Part shown: piece by piece, positions 13,035 through 18,536 of the stretch
How the letters are laid out: each line of letters begins with the position of its first letter
Numbering within the stretch: position 1 is the stretch's first letter
Source: Candidatus Sungiibacteriota bacterium
Lineage (GTDB): Bacteria; Patescibacteria; Paceibacteria; Sungbacterales; SURF-37
Assembly: GCA_016186145.1 (NCBI GenBank)
Contig: JACPMF010000003.1
Location: 1 to 18,536, forward strand
Length of the DNA: 18,536 nt
Reading direction: 5' to 3'
Program-made: the position numbers and the translations under genes
The notes under the pieces: generated by a model
The model's input: the letters and a program-made list of their open reading frames with translations, nothing else
Told to the model about the DNA's origin: nothing
Database searches by the model: none

Positions 13035-13871
13035 ATGAGGGGTGGGTATTATTTTCTTCAGAAATTGAAAAAATCAATTTTTGGAAGTTTCTCAAAAATA
13101 AATTGGCGCGTTTGGATAGTTGCGGCGGGAATGCTTCTTGTTGGCTTTTTGTTTTCCCGGGATGCGCTTGCGCGGTTTGTTTGGCAGAAATACCGTTTGC
13201 CCGCGGTTGCTTCTTTTTTAATGCGGCACGACGCTCAATTGAGCGTTGAACTTGGGAATTACTATTTCAATAGTTACCGTGATGGCGTATATGATTTGGA
13301 GCGCGCGGAAAAATATTTTGAACGCGCGCTTGCTATTGACCCGAACGTAGAAAACGCGTGGTATCAGCTTGCGCGGATTGATTTCTTGCGGGGCGAGTTT
13401 ACCTCGGCGCGCGGGAAAATAAACAAACAGCTCGAGTTGCATGGCGATTCCATCATGGCTTCATACTATGCTCGCGGCCTTATTAATGGATACTCCGGAC
13501 ATTTTAAAGAAGCCGAGAAAGATTTTTTGAAATTTCTCTCGTGGAAAAAAGAAAGCTGGGCCGCGCATAATGATCTCGCGTGGGTGTATTTCAGCCAGGG
13601 AGAATATAAAAAGGCCGAAGAGGTTGCGCGTGAGGGGCTTGCTTTTAACGGGAATAATGTGTGGCTCTTGAATTCTCTCGGCGTTTCATTATTGAATTTG
13701 GGGAAAAAAGCGGAGGCGCGTGAGATTTTTTTACGCGCGCGCGAAGCGGCAGCACTTTTAACCGATGTTGATTGGGGCCGCGCGTATCCCGGGAACGATC
13801 CGCGCTCTGCCGCGCCCGGGCTTGCCGGCATGAAGAAAGCGATAGATGCTAATCTAAAGCTTTTGAATTGA
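13035..13871 (+). CDS. Second membrane-anchored TPR protein
   Basis: 278 residues from ATG 13035, the first start after an in-frame stop at 13029. A hydrophobic helix lies at ~25-43 (WIVAAGMLLVGFLF) and the remainder is likely extracytoplasmic. Four to five TPR units are visible, such as DLERAEKYFERALAIDPNVENAWYQLARIDFLRGEF, HNDLAWVYFSQGEYKKAEEVAREGL and LLNSLGVSLLNLGKKAEAREIF. The C-terminus (YPGNDPRSAAPGLAGMKKAIDANLKLL) is distinctive. It differs from the first TPR protein in sequence, so the pair is not a recent duplication. It lies directly upstream of the giant secreted protein gene. The gap to the upstream gene (12927-13034) shows only a shadow reading frame. Confidence 0.85.
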   Translation: MRGGYYFLQKLKKSIFGSFSKINWRVWIVAAGMLLVGFLFSRDALARFVWQKYRLPAVASFLMRHDAQLSVELGNYYFNSYRDGVYDLERAEKYFERALAIDPNVENAWYQLARIDFLRGEFTSARGKINKQLELHGDSIMASYYARGLINGYSGHFKEAEKDFLKFLSWKKESWAAHNDLAWVYFSQGEYKKAEEVAREGLAFNGNNVWLLNSLGVSLLNLGKKAEAREIFLRAREAAALLTDVDWGRAYPGNDPRSAAPGLAGMKKAIDANLKLLN

Positions 13872-13958
13872 ACTAAGGGCAAGAATTAGGAACTAAGAAT
13901 TTAGCGACAGAAGGCGCGGGGCGCAGTATCCCAGCTCTTCCGACTTGGTTCCTAGTTT
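13870..13958. repeat. Heptamer array with inverted repeat between TPR and giant-protein genes
   Basis: Left arm: GAACTAA, GGGCAA, GAATTAG, GAACTAA, GAATTTA (13870-13903), the same 7-bp family as in the surface-protein tail. Segment 13887-13897 (TAGGAACTAAG) pairs with 13944-13954 (CTTGGTTCCTA) with one G-U pair, and the stem extends to 13883/13958 with wobble pairs, enclosing a 46-nt loop. There is no T-run, so it is not a typical terminator. Confidence 0.65.
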
Positions 13959-14009
13959 CGCGCATGATGTGGATAATCCGGATTGAGAAACAATTTTACG
14001 ACGCGTAGA

Positions 14010-17000
14010 ATGAGGAGAGTGGAAGGATCACTGCGAAAACTATTTGGATTCGGCGCGTTAACAGCGGTGCTCGGTTTGGTATTTTTGGCATCCGTCGTTT
14101 TTCTCGTTCCCGAAGCTGGCAGCGCCCAAATAGGAGCATCTTCCGTTGAAGTTGGCGTTACTTCGCTTTCACCCGCAGGACCGGCGGGCGGTTTTATTAT
14201 TCCTGCGTCATGTGAGCTTGGTGCTGAAGATTTTCCCGGCCAGTGTTCTCCGCCTCCGCCGCCACCGGTTAACGGCGCTTCGTGTGTCGGTATTTCCGGT
14301 CCGGACGCAGTGACCGCCGGTGAGGTTTTCAGCGCCACGATAACAATGAACAATAGCGGGACGAAGCAGTGGACTTCTGACGGAACTCCGCATAGGCTTG
14401 GTTCGCAAAATCCTCAAGATAACACGCGCTGGGGAACGTCCCGGGTTAATCTTCCTTCTTCCCCGATAAACGGAGGACAGAGTGCCGCTTTTACTTCTAA
14501 TTTCACCGCGCCTACTACTGTTGGCACATATCCGTTTGAGTGGAAGATGGTGGAGGAAGGCGTGGAGTGGTTCGGGGCAACATGCGCGAAGACTATTAGC
14601 GTAGGCGCGGTTCCGCCGCCGACCGTTACGACCGATGCCGCGAGCGGGCTTACAACGACGACTGCAAATTTAAACGGCAGGGCAAACCCGAATGGTTTTT
14701 CAACTACGGGATGGTTTCGTTTGCGGGCTGCGTCCGGAGGCGTTTGCGATGATGCCGATACTTTCGGAATCCGCGTACCCGGATCAGGAGGGGATGCGCT
14801 CGGGGCGGGGACAGCTGTTCAAACATACTCTCAACTCATGACCGGTCTTGCTACCGGAGGAACATATTACTATTGTGCGGTTGCCGAAAACGGCGGCGGA
14901 AAAGCGTATGGGTCAGTGCGGTCGTTTACGACCGTTACTGCCCCGCCTGCAGTTACCACCGAAGAGGCATCAGATATTACGACAACCGACGCAACATTGC
15001 ACGGCAACGCGAATCCGAATGGCTTAGCAAGCGTGGGCTGGTTCCGATACAGCGCTTCTAACCCAGGATCCTGCAATGATACGTTTGGGACGCGGGTGCC
15101 GGCTGCAGGAGGCACAAATATTGCCGCAGGAACGACTGCTCAAGCATATTCCCGATTAATATCCGGCTTGCCTCAAGGCATAGATATAGGCGGGACATAT
15201 TTTTTCTGTGCTGTCGCCGAAAACAGTGCGGGTAAAGGGTTCGGAGGCATTCAGTCATTTGTGACAAAGCCGGTTTATCTTATGAGCGTGACCAAATCCG
15301 GGACCGGTTCGGGTACGGTTACCTCTAATCCCGCCGGGATCAGTTGCGGCGCGGATTGTTCGGAGTTTTACGAAAGCGGTGCGAGTATTACACTTAGCGC
15401 CAACCCTGCATCCGGTTCTAACTTTATCGGTTGGTCGGGTGTTTGTTCTGGGACAGGATCATGTGTCGTCACAATGAACTCGGCAAAGTCGGTTAATGCT
15501 AAATTTGATGAACCGACATTCGTTCTCGATCCTCCTTCGAAAACAGTTGTACTTGGTTCGAGAATAAATTACGTTGGCAAGTATGATCCGGATGGTCCCG
15601 GTGGGCCGGCCGCAGAACAGACACCGCCGGCGACGAGCATCGCGTGGGCGTCAACAAATTCTGAGGTCGTATCGATTACCGCTTCCGGCGTCGCAACCGC
15701 TGTTGCGGAGGGGAGCGCTACGATCAGCGGCGTTTACCTTGGTATTACCGCAACATCGCCGGTAACTGTTGGTGGCCGTCCGGAAGTAGATATTCGAGTT
15801 AACGATTCTCCTAATTCCGTTACTCTTCCGATCGGATCGAACGTGACCGTTGAATGGTGCGGAACCGATGCGCACGCGTGTGCAAATGCCGCTTCATGCA
15901 AGGTGGGAACGACTCTCGGCGGAAGCGATTTGGGAACCGCCCTCTCCGGACGCGTGGTGCGTGCCGTTTCTGAAAACACGACTTTCTTTCTTGAGTGCAC
16001 GCAGCTCGGAGTTACGGAGCGGGATAGCGTTACGGTTACTGCTTCTTCCGGAACGGTACGATGGCGGGCGACAAGCGACGGGGTGACGTGGCCGCCGTCG
16101 GGCACTGCTGATTTGGTTGTCGATACCGACAACATTCTCGGGATAAATCAAAATGTTACTATCGCGGTTCCACGCAATGACTCAAATCAGCCGACAGGAA
16201 GTTGGACCGTAACGCATAAATCCGGCGGCCCTGTCGGAAAAGTACTGCAAGATATTACTCCTTCTTCAACGCAAACCCTTTCAGACGGAGGCGCTGTTAC
16301 TTTTACATTTAACTTTATCACTCCTTTTACATACACTCTTTCCCGGTCTAACGATATTTCGGTAATTCAGGGGGCGACAGCCGGTAACACTTCTACTATT
16401 ACCGTTACCCCAACCGGAGGAGCCCCGGCGGCAGTAACATTTTCCGCCTCCGGCCTCCCGTCAGGATCCTCTGCCTCGTTTAGCCCGGCATCCTGCAACC
16501 CCGGCACTACTTCATGCACCAGCACGATGACGATCAATACCACATCCGGCGCCGGAGCCACTCCCCCCGGAATCTATCCGATCACGGTTACCGGTACCTC
16601 GGGAAGTTCGGTGGCGAGCACGAACGTGAATCTTACGGTCACGTCTTCGGTTAATGTCGTCCTCACCAGTCCTTCGTCTGCCGTTGCCGGAACGCCGGTC
16701 ACTTTAACCGCGGATATTACTTCATACACCGGCAATCCGACAGATCGTATTAATTACAAATTCTGGAAACATTGCACTTCAAGCTCGCAAGATCTTTCTG
16801 TTGTTACTGCTGCTTGTAGCGCTCCCGACGCTGTTCACGACAATGTTACTGCCGATCCTCAAACTACATCAGTCACTTACGCCTCTACCGGATCTTTTAC
16901 TCCAAAGGTTTACGTTGAACGAGGGTCTGCTCGGGATGAAGATCGCGTTGATACTCCGGTTGTCGTTAATCCCGCCTTTGATTATTCCTTGAGCGTTACG

Positions 17001-18536
17001 CAGAACCCCATAACCGTTGCTCAAGGATTTTCAGGCACTCAAACAATTACCGTTACTACAAACTCCGGTACCCCGTCAGCGGTTTCGTTCGACTCTACAA
17101 AAGTTACCGGTCTTCCTTCGGGGGTCACGGTTTCATTCTCGCCAACCTCTTGCATTCCGCCATCCACGGTCGGTTCAAGCTGTTCGGTAACCCTTTCCTT
17201 AAATGTCGGAAGCGGGGCCTCGACAGGCATTTATCCAATTACGGTTCAAGATAACGGGCCGCTTCTTAAAACAACAAATTTTAATCTTGCCGTCACCACA
17301 TTTACTTTTTCTATATCTAAGTCAAACAATATTTCTGTAGTACAGGGTGCTACAACCGGTAACACCTCAACCATCACTGCCACAAGAACCGGCGGGACAG
17401 CAGCGCCTGTTAATTTCTCCGTGTCAGGTCTGCCCCAAGGATCCTCGGCCACTTTCAATCCATCCTCGTGTAATCCCGGCACTTCAACTTGTATAAGTAC
17501 GCTAACTATTTTTACTACCTCGGGTTCGGGCGCCACGCCAACAGGGACATATCCGATTATGATATACGGAACGTCAAACCCGACTAGTTCAACCGCTCTT
17601 GACCTCACCGTCAGTTCGTCTGTTGGGGTCACTCTTTCCGCGCCTACATCAGCCGTTGCCAATTCTCCGGTTACAATTAGCGCTGATATAACTTCATACA
17701 CCGGCAGTCCTTCTGACACCATCAACTACAAATTCTGGAAACATTGCACATCATCCGAATCACAAAACCTGACCGCCGTCATTACCGCCTGCGGCAACCC
17801 CGATGCCGAAAGAAACGGGGTTACTGCCGATCCGCAGTCGGTTGATGTTACCTACACAACAACCACCGGCAGTCCGTTCACTCCCAAAGTTTTTGTCCAA
17901 AGAGGAGCTGCGGCAAACGAAGATCGCGCCGACACTCCGGTTACGGTCAACCCTGCTTTTGACTATTCGCTCGGCCGCACTAAAAGCGCTGTCAGCGTTG
18001 CCCAAGGATCTTCCGGCACCAACACCATTACCGTCACCACCAATACCGGAACGCCGTCAGCCGTTTCTTTCGATCCCACCAGAGTTACCGGCCTTCCTGC
18101 CGGAGTCACGGCGTCGTTCTCTCCGTCATCCTGCATTCCTCCGTCAACTCCTGGTTCAAATTGCTCCACCACGCTCACGCTTAGTGTTGGAAGTTCGGTT
18201 GCCGCAGGCACGTATACCGTCGCGGTTCAGGACAATGGCCCGCTTTTGAAAACTACTTCGTTTGATCTTGTTGTTACTTCATTTACGTTCTCGCTTTCCA
18301 AATCAAATGATATCTCCGTCGTTCAGGGAGCGACGACGGGGAATACTGCTACCATTACCGTTACGCCGACCGGAGGCACTTCGGCCGCGGTAACATTTTC
18401 CGCAACCGGTCTTTCTCCTTCAGTCGCATCTATTTCTTTTAATCCAACATTCTGTAACCCGGGCGCAACGACATGTACGAGTGTTATGACGGTTCTTACA
18501 TTCTCCGGAGACGGCGCAACTCCTACCGGAAGCTAC
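14010..18536 (+). CDS. Giant secreted multidomain Ig/FN3-repeat protein (open at right edge)
   Basis: 1509 codons are visible without a stop. ATG 14010 begins a signal-peptide-like start (basic MRRVEGSLRK, hydrophobic core, cleavage near GSAQ at ~37). Domains in order: NBR1-like Ig (~89-199; NNSGTKQW, HRLGSQNP, WGTSRVNLP, FEWKMVEEG); two FN3-like repeats (~202-309, 310-419; both with LxGxANPNG and YYCAVAENxGGK); InlB-type B-repeat (~421-500; SGTGSGTVTSNP, GWSGVCSG); Big2-like (~502-590; ASTNSEVVSITASGVATAV); an Ig-like Cys-rich unit (~590-678); a linker; then a super-repeat from ~773. Many paired cysteines (CNPGTTSC, CIPPSTVGSSC) suggest disulfide bonds outside the cell. It is likely an adhesin or surface-layer-like protein. 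No anchor is visible because the C-terminus is missing. It follows two TPR genes. Confidence 0.88.
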   Translation, partial: MRRVEGSLRKLFGFGALTAVLGLVFLASVVFLVPEAGSAQIGASSVEVGVTSLSPAGPAGGFIIPASCELGAEDFPGQCSPPPPPPVNGASCVGISGPDAVTAGEVFSATITMNNSGTKQWTSDGTPHRLGSQNPQDNTRWGTSRVNLPSSPINGGQSAAFTSNFTAPTTVGTYPFEWKMVEEGVEWFGATCAKTISVGAVPPPTVTTDAASGLTTTTANLNGRANPNGFSTTGWFRLRAASGGVCDDADTFGIRVPGSGGDALGAGTAVQTYSQLMTGLATGGTYYYCAVAENGGGKAYGSVRSFTTVTAPPAVTTEEASDITTTDATLHGNANPNGLASVGWFRYSASNPGSCNDTFGTRVPAAGGTNIAAGTTAQAYSRLISGLPQGIDIGGTYFFCAVAENSAGKGFGGIQSFVTKPVYLMSVTKSGTGSGTVTSNPAGISCGADCSEFYESGASITLSANPASGSNFIGWSGVCSGTGSCVVTMNSAKSVNAKFDEPTFVLDPPSKTVVLGSRINYVGKYDPDGPGGPAAEQTPPATSIAWASTNSEVVSITASGVATAVAEGSATISGVYLGITATSPVTVGGRPEVDIRVNDSPNSVTLPIGSNVTVEWCGTDAHACANAASCKVGTTLGGSDLGTALSGRVVRAVSENTTFFLECTQLGVTERDSVTVTASSGTVRWRATSDGVTWPPSGTADLVVDTDNILGINQNVTIAVPRNDSNQPTGSWTVTHKSGGPVGKVLQDITPSSTQTLSDGGAVTFTFNFITPFTYTLSRSNDISVIQGATAGNTSTITVTPTGGAPAAVTFSASGLPSGSSASFSPASCNPGTTSCTSTMTINTTSGAGATPPGIYPITVTGTSGSSVASTNVNLTVTSSVNVVLTSPSSAVAGTPVTLTADITSYTGNPTDRINYKFWKHCTSSSQDLSVVTAACSAPDAVHDNVTADPQTTSVTYASTGSFTPKVYVERGSARDEDRVDTPVVVNPAFDYSLSVTQNPITVAQGFSGTQTITVTTNSGTPSAVSFDSTKVTGLPSGVTVSFSPTSCIPPSTVGSSCSVTLSLNVGSGASTGIYPITVQDNGPLLKTTNFNLAVTTFTFSISKSNNISVVQGATTGNTSTITATRTGGTAAPVNFSVSGLPQGSSATFNPSSCNPGTSTCISTLTIFTTSGSGATPTGTYPIMIYGTSNPTSSTALDLTVSSSVGVTLSAPTSAVANSPVTISADITSYTGSPSDTINYKFWKHCTSSESQNLTAVITACGNPDAERNGVTADPQSVDVTYTTTTGSPFTPKVFVQRGAAANEDRADTPVTVNPAFDYSLGRTKSAVSVAQGSSGTNTITVTTNTGTPSAVSFDPTRVTGLPAGVTASFSPSSCIPPSTPGSNCSTTLTLSVGSSVAAGTYTVAVQDNGPLLKTTSFDLVVTSFTFSLSKSNDISVVQGATTGNTATITVTPTGGTSAAVTFSATGLSPSVASISFNPTFCNPGATTCTSVMTVLTFSGDGATPTGSY
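16326..17300 (+). repeat. Three-domain super-repeat, unit 1 (975 bp, 325 aa)
   Basis: Module A starts at FTYTLSRSNDISVIQGAT and includes SGLPSGSSASFSPASCNPG. Module B contains TADITSYTG, NYKFWKHCTSS and FTPKVYVERGSARDEDR. Module C runs from AFDYSLSVTQNPITVAQG through TGLPSGVTVSFSPTSCIPP to YPITVQDNGPLLKTT. It corresponds to residues ~773-1097. Confidence 0.9.
17301..18281 (+). repeat. Three-domain super-repeat, unit 2 (981 bp, 327 aa)
   Basis: Same A-B-C order as unit 1: FTFSISKSNNISVVQGAT, TSYTG with NYKFWKHCTSS and FTPKVFVQRGAAANEDR, then AFDYSLGRTKSAVSVAQG and VAVQDNGPLLKTT. Protein similarity is high, while synonymous sites have drifted. Confidence 0.9.
18282..18536 (+). repeat. Three-domain super-repeat, unit 3 (partial, cut by window end)
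   Basis: Begins FTFSLSKSNDISVVQGATTG and keeps the CNPGATTC cysteine pair of module A. The repeat array continues outside the window. Confidence 0.85.

Noticed and set aside
12923..13249. Open frame overlapping the end of the first TPR gene and the start of the second
   Set aside because: It is out of frame with the clear TM and TPR sequence starting at 13035, and its product has no recognisable features.
13971..13991. 10-bp palindrome AATCCGGATT (13975-13984) and GTTTC/GAAAC arms before the giant gene, considered as an operator
   Set aside because: Short palindromes of this size arise by chance, no promoter with good spacing overlaps it, and no matching second copy was seen.
17246..17725. 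Long minus-strand open frame (159 codons) and similar ones under the giant gene
   Set aside because: They recur in each repeat unit as mirror images of the Thr/Val-rich coding strand, so they are shadows.

Overview
The window looks like a chromosomal contig from a Candidate Phyla Radiation (Patescibacteria, Parcubacteria-like) bacterium. This is inferred from the gene content: giant secreted beta-rich proteins, LVIVD propellers with GIGTTSP-type stalk repeats, small RelBE modules, a divergent FolD, weak Shine-Dalgarno use with apparently leaderless promoters, and short low-complexity repeats. TGA is used as a stop and tryptophan is TGG, so the standard bacterial code applies. No rRNA, CRISPR array, IS element or phage module was seen.

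Layout. (1) 1-4883: a very large surface protein on the + strand with two LVIVD blocks, repetitive stalks and a C-terminal beta domain. It is open at the left edge. It is broken into two reading frames exactly at a CTCCT pentanucleotide repeat (about 1168-1184), and its 3' tail appears to be split by an inserted RelBE-type toxin-antitoxin (TA) module (4239-4730). (2) 4929-5392: a coiled-coil protein and tRNA-His on the minus strand. (3) 5463-7481: a second TA module abutting folD, then a PAP2 phosphatase, closed by a hairpin terminator. (4) 7491-8126: a minus-strand operon of two overlapping small membrane proteins and an IscA/ErpA-type Fe-S carrier. (5) 8302-8730: a small secreted protein with a strong promoter and SD. 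(6) 8798-10213: a PaaK/CapK-like adenylate-forming enzyme on the minus strand. (7) 10381-18536: a + strand block with a two-TM poly-glycine protein, two membrane-anchored TPR proteins and a giant multidomain Ig/FN3-type secreted protein that runs off the right edge. Its C-terminal part is a tandem three-domain super-repeat of about 975-981 bp. No stretch over 300 bases lacks a gene.

Themes. Two surface-protein loci flank a small housekeeping segment (tRNA-His, folD, Fe-S carrier). Degenerate tandem repeats with a 7-bp unit (GAAnnnG, ACGAATn, ACAACCC) occur at six places, five of them inside coding sequence, including folD. Both TA modules have a candidate -10 box exactly 6 nt before the antitoxin ATG, which suggests leaderless transcripts. 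The most promising leads are the pentanucleotide repeat that splits the adhesin, the TA insertion into the adhesin tail, the heptanucleotide repeat family, and the unrecognised poly-Gly/TPR/giant-protein locus. Everything here comes from reading the sequence; no database search was run.
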